Assembly (NCBI GenBank): GCA_026120185.1
Contig: JANUWF010001184.1
Location: 868,001 to 932,000 of the forward strand
DNA: 64,000 bases
Source of the DNA: Voacanga thouarsii
Lineage: Eukaryota; Streptophyta; Magnoliopsida; Gentianales; Apocynaceae
Direction: 5' to 3'
A program made the position numbers and the translations under genes. A model generated the notes under the pieces. That model made no database searches. It had not been told where the DNA came from and saw only the letters and a list, made by a program, of their open reading frames with translations. The number at the start of each line of letters is the position of its first letter. Within the stretch, counting starts at the first letter, position 1. Shown one piece after another: positions 22,451-33,540 of the stretch.

Positions 22451-23806
22451 TGTTAGCCCTAAGGACATTCTCCTCTGTTCTAATTTATGACAAACATTGA
22501 TGTAGACTAACCTGTATAATCTATATGTGAAAGGATTTTTGGATACGACATGTTTGACTTCAGTTCTTCCAAGACGCGCAAGTAGGACTGGTAACCATCT
22601 CTTAAGCAATGGAATCCAAGAGTAGTTGATCATGTATAGCTCCAACTTAAGAGATTGCATACCATAAATGCCTTGTTAAGAATTATAGACTAGGAATTAT
22701 GATTAAGGTATTGTTTGTAAATTCCTATGTCTCTTTACCTTATATTCAATTTGATTTACCTAGAAGCACTTACAAATGATTTCAAAAAGAGGGTATTTTC
22801 TAAATCTGGAATTTATAAATTCTTGGTTGAGTAGTTTTGGATGGACCTCTAAATCCATAACACCTATCCAATGAGCTGTAGCACTTTTCAAAATATACCA
22901 CTTTGCATAAAGTGCCATTTTGGATGCACATCTTTCTATTATGTGAATCCAAAACTCTGAAATTCTTGACGGAAGTAACTAGTCATTACTAGCCATTGGG
23001 ACTTTGGTTTTAACTCTTATAAAGGCTTCAAAAACTCAATTTTCAAGTAGATTTTTATGCTAACTCATTCAAAAACACTCTTACATTTTAGAATACAAAA
23101 ATCTTCCTTTTTATTTGTGCTTCAAAAAGAAATCAAATTGTTTAAAAGATAAAAAGGTATTTGTGTTTAATGGCTCATATTTGTTCAATTTGCGAGCTAT
23201 TTCGGTGTTCTATCTTTAATCAATTTTTGTATCAAGGTTAAGGAAGTAAAACCCATTTGGGGTGACCCTTGATTGTTGAGTTTAAAGAGGTTGGGTGTAA
23301 AAGCAAGTGTGGTGATCGACCTATGTAAGATTGGTGTTGCCTACCACCATTGATTTGCGAAAAAATGTTTTAGCAAGGTGTATTGAAATCCTTAGGCATA
23401 TGCTTAAGGTAGTGGATGTAGAACATTTAAGGATCGAACTACTATAAATCTTTGGGTCTATTCTTTTGCATTTTATCTAAACCTTATCATTATATTTTCG
23501 TTGGTCATTAGATTAAAAAAAAGAACTCTATCTTTTTCTCTCCAATTATTGATCTATTTTAAGATTTGTGTGTTCTATGTTAAGTCTATTTTTGATATCT
23601 CAACTGCCTATCTTTAATACACAACACCTTTTTATCATTTAGTGCTGATTCGAAAGATCTTAGACTGTATTCTTAAAACTACAAAAAAAATCTAGTTTTT
23701 TGAACATATATACTATTCGACCCTGCTCAAAAGGCATCAAAAGATTTTTTAAAAAATTTGCATTTGTTTGTCATAAACCTTATTCACCATTTCTAAGGTT
23801 TATCTA
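22451..23806 (+). mobile_element. Si-1: 3' LTR (about 1.36 kb)
   Basis: The LTR begins TGTTAGCCCTAAGGAC and matches the 5' fragment at 15222-15819. Its end is set by the return of Cp-1 integrase sequence after TATGTGGTC (23807-23815); the terminal CA appears mutated. Confidence 0.85.
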
Positions 23807-23815
23807 TATGTGGTC
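23807..23815. repeat. right copy of Si-1 insertion duplication
   Basis: TATGTGGTC, identical to 15213-15221; see the left copy. Confidence 0.75.
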
Positions 23816-25620
23816 CATTGTCCACACCAATGAGAGGAGAGTTTGAGTAATTTATCACTTTCATAGATGATTGTATAAGGTATGGTTACATTTATCCGAT
23901 AAGGCATAAGTCTGACTTATTTGACAAGTTCAAAGAGTTTAAGGCTGAAGTAGAGCATCGAATAGGTAAACTGATTAAACCCTTAAGATCATATCATGGT
24001 GGAGAGTACCTTTTTGGTAAATTCAAGGATTACATGGTACATTGTGAAATAGTATCCCAGCTCTCTACATCGGGGACACCCCTGCAGAACGGAATAGCTA
24101 AGAGAGGGAATAGGATATTGATGAAAATATCCTAAAGTATGATATCTCATACTACTCTTCTTGGAAACAATGACATACATTCTGAACTTAATGCCCTCCA
24201 AGTCAGTACCTAAGACACCTTTTGAGATATGGACTGGATGAAAGCTAAGTTGGAATCATCAAAGGATATGCAGCTTATGTACAAATCAAGGGAGACAAAC
24301 AAGAACTAAGATCAGAATTATGCTACTTTGTTGGATATCCAAAAAGTGGTTATGTTTGTCATCCCACGGAGTAGAAAGTACTAGTTAGTACTAATGCTAG
24401 ATACTCGGAGAATGATAAAAGTACATCAATGAAAGGTTCAATGAGGATGGAACTTGAGGAGAAGTTGTCTTCAGAATCTACTTCTTCAGACCTGATTATG
24501 GAACAAGAAGAGACACAGCCTCAGGAACCGATACAAAAGGAGCCTCGTCATAATGGAAGGATGTGTAGGGTTCCAGAAATATGGATTGGAGAAGCTTTTG
24601 ACCATTAGGAACAAGATTCTATTAGATATAAGGAGGCTTGCTGATGGTGATGCAAACCTATGGCGTGAAGCAATGAAATCCGAGATTGAATCTATGTATT
24701 TCATTCAGGTTTGGAATCTTGTAGCTTCGCCTGAAGGGATAAAACCTATTGGGTGTAAGTTAGTATATAAGAGAAAAAGAGATGCAGATCGGAAGGAGGA
24801 AAAATTAAAAGGAAGGCTTGTGGTGAAAAGATATACTCAGAAAGAGGGTATCAATTATGAGGAAACATTTTTCCTGGTAGCCATGCTTAAATCCATCCGT
24901 ATCCTCCTTACCATCGCTTCTTACTATAACTACGAGATATAGAAAATGGATGTTAATTCGGATTTTCTTAATGGCTATCTCAATGAAGCTATCTATCTAT
25001 TTCAATCGAATGGTTTTATTGCTAAAGGCCAAGAATATATGGTTTCTAAGCTTAAAATGTCCATCTATGAACTTAAGTAGGCAACAAGAGCAGGGAACAT
25101 ATATTTTGATGAGGCTGTAACATCTTATGATTTCACTTAAAATGAGGATGAACCAAACGTGTACAGGAAACTGGATGGTATTAATATGGTTTTTCTAGTA
25201 TTATATGTGGATGATATTATACTCATTGGAAATGATGTAGGGACATTGCCATCTACTAAGGTTTAGCTATCAAGCCAACTCAGTATGAAAGACTTGGAGG
25301 AAGCTGGCAATATTTTTGTATTAAACTTCTTAGAAATAGGAAGCAGAGAATGCTCAGCTTATCCCAAACTATATATATTGTTAAGATGTTGGCCATGCTC
25401 AGCAAGGACTCGTATAAGGAAGAACTAATCCCTTATAGACATAGGATGTCTCTTATTTCAAAGGACTGTCCTAAGTCTCAAGAAGAAAAAGATAGTATGA
25501 GTAAGATTCCCTATACTTCGGCTGTTGGATGTCTAATATAAGCCATGTTTTGTACTAAGTTTGATATCTGCTGATATCTGCTTTGTTGTAGGCTTAGTCA
25601 GCAGATATTAGTCAGCAAGT
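23816..25620 (+). pseudogene. Cp-1 integrase, reverse transcriptase and partial RNase H, broken
   Basis: The integrase core resumes with STPMRGEFE near 23824 and FITFIDDC (second Asp region) near 23855. It continues through SYHGGEYL near 23993, the third part of the core. RT begins near 24700 with VWNLVASPEGIKPIGCK and reaches the intact catalytic box YVDDI near 25205. The frame is broken by stops, for example at 24943, 25078 and 25265. RNase H is cut near 25612 by a small scrambled insert, followed by a minus-strand Copia LTR. It shares the layout of Cp-2 but is a separate, more decayed copy. Confidence 0.85.
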
Positions 25621-25640
25621 TTGATATCTGCTAAGGTTTT
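25552..25640 (+). repeat. local triplicated block at the Cp-1 break
   Basis: GATATCTGCT occurs three times (about 25562, 25573 and 25622), two within the longer TTTGATATCTGCT. The aligned Cp-2 sequence at 16855-16905 has a single, diverged copy. This looks like templated filler at a break repaired by end joining. Confidence 0.6.
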
Positions 25641-26038
25641 TCTAATTCGCCCAAGACTAATTAAATAGATTTTTTTATTAATTAATTGATCTTCTTGGGT
25701 TCAATATAAAATTAACCAATATAATTAATTAATAAACCAATTAAATTAAATTGGCCAATACATTATATTAATTAATTAATTCACTTGAGCCTAATATAAA
25801 ATTACGCTTCTTCCAATATTAATTTCACCCAATAAGCCCATATAGTAAATAAAATTTACTATGGTTACTTGAGATACTTTGAGGATCAAAAGACATATTA
25901 TTCTTGGCTACTAAAATGATCAAAATACCCTTACTAACAAATAGCCATATTTTATCATTTAAATATTCCATTTTCACCATATGAAAATATCAACCCCAAG
26001 AATAATATTGCAAGCGTGATGCCTTCGACCTATAAGTG
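25641..26038 (-). mobile_element. Cp-3: Copia LTR on minus strand, inner part
   Basis: It is the reverse complement of a Copia LTR related to Cp-2 and Cp-4; the match is clearest at 25800-26036. It is interrupted at 26038 by At-1 and continues at 30087 in register. Confidence 0.8.
26034..26038. repeat. left target duplication of At-1
   Basis: AAGTG, repeated at 30087-30091. Alignment of the interrupted Copia LTR to its relatives places AAGTG on both sides as host sequence. Confidence 0.75.
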
Positions 26039-27402
26039 ATAGGAGCTAAATTCATCACTATTTTGCAAGTTATTTGAGGTTGTTTTGAGATACTTTTGTT
26101 GTATTAACTAGGCATATTGTATCCTATTTGACATTTTACTTGTAAAAAAGTTTTTTTTTGACAAATTTGTGCAAATTGGAGTTGATTTCGAGCAAAATTG
26201 GAGATTTTCTAGAACACACCTGGGGCCATGTCCGACAAGTGGACCTAGCACCAGTCCATTCTAGTCAAGTAGAGAAAATAGCGCAAAACTTCAATGCAAA
26301 AACAGAACACACTTGGGGCCAGGTGGGTCGACTGGACCCGGCGCCAAGTTCGATTTGGAATGGAGAAATCCTGTGCATGAATTTAATAATTTTCCAAATA
26401 TTTTAGTATTTTCGGAATCCTACTCGACCAATACTCCTCAAGGAACGAATTTAGCATCAAAGAAGCTTATAGAACCAAGAGAAAACACAAGAGAATGAGA
26501 GGTGAATTCAAGGAGCAAAAATTCCAATCACTCATTGAATGAGGAATTCGCCAAATAAAGGAGGGTTGTTCTAGAGAGTCTTTAAACGAGAAGAATCTTG
26601 TCTATGAGTACTTTCTTTATCTTTGTTTTCTTGTTCTTAAGCAATGATGCATTCAATATTTTATTTGTAATTTGACATTATTTTGAGATTCATGGTTTTG
26701 TGTTAATTTAGTATTTGATCAATTCTCGATCATTATTGGTATTTGATTGCCTGTTATTATTAGTTATTGATGCAGATTCTTCTAATTGACTTGGGAAACG
26801 AAGTTAGGATTAAAGGTTTAAAATGATCAAAGATTAGTTGATTTCACCTCCAACAAAGGGTCATTGGCTAATTTCATATTTATAATGAATTAAGTTTCAT
26901 GCATGTTTTTTTTTTTTTTTTTGTTATGTTGGTTTGATTGGGAAATCTGCTAATTTAATCAAAAGATTGTGATTCCATGGATTGGGAAAGACGTGGAGTC
27001 TAGATAAGTACATTCATGACTTCAGAAACGATTAGATTTTACTTTATATTCCTTTATGATGACAAGATGATGATTAATTGAGATAATTGCTAGATGATTC
27101 ATTAACTTGTATTATAGGATAATTGTCTAAATTACATATTCCTACATCATTTAGATGTATAGAATTCTTTATTTTTATTTTTATTATTTTCTCACTTTAT
27201 TGGATAGGTTAAACAATGAATGAAAAGTGATCAGTGTGTACTTGTTGCTTTGAGGATCGTTACTCACTAATTTCCTATACTATACTTGCGATGAGTATAC
27301 TTGCTCAATTGTGTATTTTGAGATTAATGTTTTTATTAAAACTTGACTAAGGGATGGATTTAAATTTGATAATTTTTATACACCCAAAATTTATGCATCT
27401 AG
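26039..27402 (+). mobile_element. At-1: 5' LTR of an Athila-like Gypsy element
   Basis: The LTR starts ATAGGAGC (or TGATAGG if two bases are shared with the target duplication) and ends GCATCTAG, by alignment with the 3' LTR at 29339-30086. It contains a diverged direct repeat of about 95 bp (26212 and 26307, each starting GAACACAC). A homologous LTR is the solo At-2 at 46131. Confidence 0.8.
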
Positions 27403-27405
27403 TTT

Positions 27406-27424
27406 TTTGCATCATTGTCGGAGA
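27406..27424 (+). other. primer-binding site of At-1, tRNA-Asp type
   Basis: TTTGCATCATTGTCGGAGA resembles the TGGCGCCGTTGCCGGGGA primer site used by Athila and TAT Gypsy elements, complementary to tRNA-Asp. The changes are mostly G-to-A and C-to-T. Confidence 0.65.
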
Positions 27425-29338
27425 ACAATATCATGAAAGCTTGGATTTTATTCATTTAACCATACTTATATGTAAATATGTAAGTGCGTATATATATTCT
27501 TTGTATGAATTGGTGCCATATGTTGTTGTTTGTAACATTGTGTGACTTAATTGACTAGTGTAGTTCTTGTTGTACTTGTAATTGCCACTAACTTTTGTGT
27601 TTAGGTAGTTTGTGAATATGTCTATTGTGTGTGTTTTTCTATTATTTGTTGTGACATTTTGTTTTTTCTTTTCTTTTCTTTGTTTTTCCATTATTTTTGT
27701 TTGTTTTTATTTTAGATTAGATTTTTTTTTTAGCATGACATTGACATCATCATGAACAATTACTTTTGGTCACAAGATAAAGAGAGCTACTATGATGAGA
27801 ATTTGGCAATTTTGCAAGCTCAAATTGACGCTTTTTGGGAGACGTCACTTGAAGCCTCAATACATTCTTTGTCACCAATACAACTTTATCCGTTAAGTGA
27901 CCTAAAGAAGCATCCCAACGGATGAGCCATCAAAGAACACAACTAGCCAAGTTGGTTGAAATTGCTATAAAGGCCCATACACTTGAACAAGAGAATCCCC
28001 AAGGAAATGAGAGAGGATATGAGGAACAATTGCTCAATATGGAAAGAGAGGTATTCAATTCTCCTCAATGTACTAATAATTTTAATCTTTCTTTGTCATA
28101 TGATTTCTTAGGTTCCTCTCTATTTTTAGATTACAAGGTCCAAATGATGATGTATGGAGCTTAACATGTCCCAACGAGTTAGATTTATTCATGATTCAAC
28201 ATAAGAAGTCCTTCAAGAATATCGACAAATTCTACCATTCACCCCAATTTCAGGGAGGTAACTTGGCATTTGTAAATATGGTACAAAGTAAGGATTTCTT
28301 GATCAAATCATTAAGAACTCAATTGGTAAGTTTTTAGGGGGATTTTCATTGTGACAAGTCTTTTGAAGAGTTAGATGGTGATTTCAAGTTTGATGCATTC
28401 TTTACAGACCATGAGCACTTATATGTTAACAAAAATATTTATGTGTCTAAAGGAATGTTAGAGAATGAGGTTTATGTGTTTTGCTTTATTGAGAAAAAAT
28501 ATTTTCATGAACTTTTTATTTTCAAAAACCTCTCTTATTTCTACTTTTATCTTGGCTATCTTTTTCAATGAGCATTAATTTCTTTTCCAAAGGTTTGGAA
28601 TGGAAGTATGATGAGTAGAAAGATTTTGTATAGTTATTAATTTTTAGTTTTATGTTTGGTTTTGGTTAGGTGTTATTTCCTTAAATAAGGAAAATAAGAC
28701 TTGAGAATTTGGATTAATCTTGTGTATGCATTGGTGTTTGAATATTATTTAACTCATCTAGTTTGATTATGAAAAATAGTATGAATGTGGGGCAAGTTTA
28801 TTGGCTAACTCTTGTATTATGGGTTTAAAACTTGCTTAGCTTAGAGTTGTGATAAGGAATGTGAGGAAAGAGGTTGAAAAATTGATGAGTGATGACTAAA
28901 TGGGGGCTAATATGGTATGTGAAGAGAAATACATGCACTTGAGGCTATCAAATTCCAAAAGTCATTAAAAAATTGAGAGAAAAAAGTTTTGAGTGTTTTA
29001 GTTAAATTATGACTTGAGTTGTGCGATCTTTGGATTTATAATGCTTGAGTTGGTAGATAGCTTGTGAAGGGTGAAATAATTTTCTTAGACTAAGGTATAC
29101 ACTTGATTAATTTAACTTCAAGAGTTTTGTGATGTCTTGTCAAATGCTTCAAGGTTTAAATTGTTTTCAAAGGGTTTGATGATTGTCAAGAGTTTTATCT
29201 AAAGTTTGAAGGGAAGTTATAATCCTTGCTATGTTTTAAATTGTTGGAACAAGAAAAAACTTGTATTTTCTTGATGATTTTCTTGGCTTAAGTGTTTTTA
29301 CTTGAGGACAAGCAAAAGTTCAAGTGTGGGGGTATGTG
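27425..29338 (+). other. At-1 internal region, non-autonomous
   Basis: The internal part is only about 1.9 kb. A frame at 27922-28164 starting MSHQRTQLAKLVEIA and later open pieces near 28150-28330 do not match any pol domain that I recognise; they may be gag remnants. No protease, RT or integrase motif is visible. The region ends in the purine-rich CAAGTGTGGGGGTATGTG before the 3' LTR. The element is therefore non-autonomous. Confidence 0.7.
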
Positions 29339-30086
29339 ATAGAGGCTAAAGTCATCACTATTTTGCAAGTTATTTGAGGTTGTTTTGAGATACTTTTGTT
29401 CTAATAACTAGGTATATTCCTTGCTATTTGACATTTTGCTTGTAAAAAGTGTTTTTAACAAATATGTGCAATTGGAGTTAATTTCGAGCAATATTGGAGA
29501 TTTTCCAAAACATACCTGGCTTTAGGTCTGGCATGTGGACTAGGCACTAGGTCCATTCTGGCCGAGCAAACAAAATAGAGCAAAACTTTAGTGCAAAAAT
29601 AGAACACACCTAGTGCTAGGTGGGTCGACTGGACCCGTGCCAGATCCGATCTAGAAGGACAAAATCCTCTACACAAATTTAGTAATTTCCCAAAGAATTT
29701 GGTATTTTTCAAATCCTACTCGGCCAAGAGTCCTCAAGAAATGAATTTGGCATCAAAGAAGCCTATAAAACCAAGAGAAAACACAAGAGTCAGAGAGATG
29801 AAAATAAGGAGCAAAATTTCTAATTACTCATTAAAGGAGGAATTCACCAAATTAATAAGGGTTGTTCAAGAGAGTCTTGAACGGAGAAGAAAGAGGCTTG
29901 TCTATGAAAAGTGATTAGTGTGTACTTGTTCCTTTGAGGATCGATACTCGTTAATTCCCTATACTATGCTTGCGATAAGTATACTTACTAGTATGTGTAT
30001 TTTGGGATTAATGTTTTAATTAAAACTTGACTAAGGGATGGATTTAAATTTGTTGAATTTTATCCACCCAAAATTTGTGCATCTAG
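29339..30086 (+). mobile_element. At-1: 3' LTR with internal deletion
   Basis: It matches the 5' LTR at both ends but is about 620 bp shorter. The join at CTTGTCTATGA/AAAGTG near 29908 corresponds to 26602 and 27224 of the 5' LTR, with ATGA shared at both deletion borders. Confidence 0.85.
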
Positions 30087-30820
30087 AAGTGTATTGATAA
30101 AAATACCCCTCTATATAATACCAGTCATTGAGATAGGAAAAATGTACTAACACATTTCTCAATGACATCTACTATCTTTTGATAATCTATGACTTTTAGT
30201 ATGTGCCAACTTATTTCCTGGGAGCTAGCCAAAAGCATGCATACTAAGTCATATTTCCCAAGACCCTGGATTATTTAGATTATCTCGAACAATCACAAGA
30301 GGTGATATTTTCAAGTAATGAAGTATAAAAACTCTAGTGTATAAGTCCATTCTGGTTAACTAGAGTCATACACATAACATGCAAGGTTATTAGCATTGTG
30401 TTAAGACCTCACACAACATACATCAAAGTCCACAAGTCCAGCTTCACCAGACCACCTATTTATATTCAAGTCTTAGAGTACTCATCTACGCAATAGCTAC
30501 AATAAGCTATTGGCATGAGTTGACTACTCACTAGTTAAAGGTAAACCATTTTTCTTTTACAAACTATGATGTAATGATCTAAACCTTGATGAAGTGCCCA
30601 ACTATATCAATTGATCAAGAATAATTTTTCATTTATATGTACATAGCCCATAATCTACACTTTACTCTGAAAGCACGACACAATCACATAGATTACTTAG
30701 TAACACACATAGACCATAATGTGCACATATACATAAACAAACAAACATTAGTGAATGAAGTATATTACTAATTTCTAAAATATAGACAAACATAGTCAAT
30801 TTTAGGCATACATTCTAACA
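30087..30820 (-). mobile_element. Cp-3: Copia LTR on minus strand, outer part
   Basis: It continues the LTR from 26038 and ends at 30820 where, on the minus strand, the LTR starts TGTTAGAATGTATGCC. The first five bases (30087-30091) are the right copy of the At-1 target duplication. Confidence 0.85.
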
Positions 30821-30836
30821 ATCTCCTACTTGCCCC
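30821..30836 (-). other. polypurine tract of Cp-3
   Basis: On the minus strand GGGGCAAGTAGGAGAT precedes the LTR start, so this is a 3' LTR. Confidence 0.85.
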
Positions 30837-31060
30837 AAATGAACAATGATAGTCTATATGTGCCTACCCCTATGACATCGAAGTGTTTTTGGAACAGTTT
30901 CGCCATTAGAGGCTTGGTAAATAGGTCTGCCAGATTGTTTGAAGAGAAAATCTGGTCAACCACTATCTCCCATTTCTGGATGAACTCCCGGATCAAGTGA
31001 TACTTCCTCTCAATGTTTTTACCTTTTCAATGGTTCCTTGTTTCTATGCAATGCGACACA
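30837..31060 (-). pseudogene. Cp-3 RNase H C-terminus, minus strand
   Basis: Minus-strand reading gives NIERKYHLIREFIQKWEIVV followed by SSNNLADLFTKPLMAKLFQ, the end of a Copia RNase H, homologous to 17314-17450. The gene is cut at 31060 by the Tk-d LTR. The rest of the element is not found to the right. Confidence 0.85.
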
Positions 31061-31738
31061 TATAACACCCCGCTACCTATATACCCAAAAATGGTGGGGT
31101 GTCACCCCGTCCAGAGGACCAGGAGTCTTTATAACGAGGTATACAAGAAAATAGCTAAATAAAAGAAATAAATAATCTTATTACAACCAAATAAAAACTT
31201 ATAAAAGTCTGAACATCAAAACAACCAACTATCTCTCAAAAGAAAAATAAAGTAAAATACAATAAACTTCAATCTCTAAGCCATCCAACATGCTTAATAA
31301 AAGCACTCCCCTAAAAACATGATATATGAATAGTGTGAGATTGGCATCTCGGTAAGTCCCGTGTGTGAAAATAACACTTTGAATATTTTATGTACGCATG
31401 TTTTATCAATAATCATGAAATAAGTTTGCAAGTCAATTTTATTAATAAACACTCACTAATTGGAACAATATAAAACATATCCAAAACAATTCTCAGGAAG
31501 CCATCCACTTATCATTACAACAAAATCATATAGGGATAAAAATCATTGAATAATATTAAAATCCATATCATGAATTCCATCAAGATAGCTTCCCAGTGTA
31601 ACCCTTTATTACTGGACTGTGGGTGATCTGCCTACTAGGGTGAGATACTCCTCTATCTCTACACCCAACACACCAATTGTCCAACCTAGAAAATAGTCCA
31701 CATGGACAAACATGCTAGCTCAGATCGGCCTGACTAAC
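31061..31738 (-). mobile_element. Tk-d: 3' LTR, distal part (minus strand)
   Basis: TATAACACCCCGCTACC at the left end is the reverse complement of the Tk LTR terminus. The LTR is interrupted at 31738 by the Cp-4 solo LTR and continues at 33481. The five bases before it are ACACA; no partner survives. Confidence 0.88.
31734..31738. repeat. left target duplication of Cp-4
   Basis: CTAAC, repeated exactly at 33476-33480. Confidence 0.92.
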
Positions 31739-33475
31739 TGTTGGATTGTATGCCCTCTTAGACTAGGTTTCTGATGTAAAATCGAATATTTTAATAAAAA
31801 AATTTATTTTCAGAAATTATTTATGAATTTACTTTTTGTTTGTGCACAATTTTCGTTTGGAACAGACCCATTGTGTTTAAATAGGTGGTCTTTCACAGTA
31901 AGGTATGGATCACAGGTTATTTAAACACATAAAATTTTGTTCTTAACCTATTGATGAGACTGGGAATCTCATCATGTTTAGGTTATTATGTTATGAATTC
32001 TAAATGGGGAATGGCTTACCTTTAGCCAGTGAGTAGTCCACTCACTTCATGATATAAGCATATTTCGAATACGTAGGACAGGATCTGTAGTAGTGGTTTC
32101 TAAAAGTACTATATGATAGAAACCTAGACTACTACCGCTACAACGTGGACTAGTACTCTACGACTTGAGTATGAGTTGGTGGTCTGGCGAAGCTGGTAGC
32201 ATATACTTTGATTTGCTATAGTTGATGTTCTATCATATGGCCAATATACTTGCATGTTGGGTATTTATGACTAGTTAGTTAAGACAGACTTGTACAAGAC
32301 AGTTTCTGCACTATATCGCCCCTTGTTGTTCGAATGGTCTAAAATGTCCAGGGCCCTGGGAAACATGACTCGGATGTTTGCTTCAGAGTAGCTCCCTTGG
32401 AAAGCGGAGACACTCCAGGAAGTCGTGGATCATTGGACTAGAAGCCTAAGGATGGTAGATGTCATTTAGAGGGGTGTTAGTACACTTCTTCCTCTCTAAA
32501 TGTACGGCGATGTGTAGAGGGGTATTTTAGTCATTTCACCTGTAGGTCGGAGATTTTGCTAACGCAGCATTGTCCTGATGGTCAATATTTTCTTATGGTA
32601 ATATTAGGAAATATTTAAAATGCAAAATACAGCTATTTTTATGGCAAGGGTATTTTGGTCATTTTAGTAGCCAAGGCGGTGTGTCTTTTGGTCCTCAATA
32701 TAGACCGTGAGTCCTAATTAAATACGGGCTAAAGAATTGATTTTAAATTAAATGAAATTTATTTTATTTAAGTAGCCTGATTTAATTATTGGGTTAGAAT
32801 AAAATAAAGGTCCATGGAGAGAGAGAATTAATTAAATTAGTTTGGTGGGTTAATTAATTATTCAAAGCTTTGGCCCAATTTGAATAATTAAAGATTAACC
32901 TGGGACTAAACTAATATAGGCTTAATTAATTGGACTGGTTTATTTCGGCTGAAAAATTAATTATTTATTAATTGGGCCATTTATTTTGGTTTTAGTTAGA
33001 ATAATTAATTAAGCCCAAAAAAGGTTAAACTAAGAGTCCAATGGCCCAATCCAGTTTAACCTAGGGTTTTATTTAGGTTAAAAAGGATAAAAAAAACAAC
33101 GTTGTTTTTCCAGTGCTTCCTCTCTGTGGAAAAATACCAGACATTTTTTCCTCTCCCTCTCCAGAAAATATTCTTTAGCCCCTAGGTTGTTTCACCAAAA
33201 CGATATTAGGCAGGCCATATACTGGAAGATCGAAAGCTAGGCGTTTATCTACATGCAAAGACGAAGTAGAAGGCTTGCAGGAATTGCACCAGAAGTTTCC
33301 ACGAGTGTGCCTACCCCAGTTCCGCATATTCCAGTTTAGCCGATTTTGAGAACAAGAAGAAGAGGTAATGAAAAAATATTTTTTTTTCCTTTTTCTTCTT
33401 CACACAAGAGTGCTGCGGTTTTTGTTGTTCCTTGGCTGTCTTTTTGGCTATGTTTTGCTTGCAATTTTATCTTCA
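31739..33475 (+). mobile_element. Cp-4: solo Copia LTR (1737 bp) inside the Tk-d LTR
   Basis: It begins TGTTGGATTGTATGCCC and ends TTTTATCTTCA, flanked by perfect CTAAC duplications. The Tk-d LTR reads continuously across the insertion. It is related to the Cp-1 and Cp-2 LTRs. A solo LTR implies intra-element LTR recombination after insertion. A short open frame at 33368-33583 crosses the border and is not a gene. Confidence 0.93.
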
Positions 33476-33480
33476 CTAAC
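33476..33480. repeat. right target duplication of Cp-4
   Basis: CTAAC, identical to 31734-31738. Confidence 0.92.
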
Positions 33481-33509
33481 CAGTACTGACGTCTCTTTAG
33501 GCAGACTTC

Positions 33510-33540
33510 ATCTTCTAGAAGTGGTCTCCTACCAAAAGAC
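33510..33540 (-). other. hairpin 1 (Tk-d copy)
   Basis: On the sense (minus) strand the arms are GTCTTTTGG and CTAGAAGAT. All nine positions pair, three as G-U. The two internal changes are both C-to-T and convert Watson-Crick pairs into wobbles. The hairpin lies 30 bp from the Cp-4 insertion. Confidence 0.7.
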
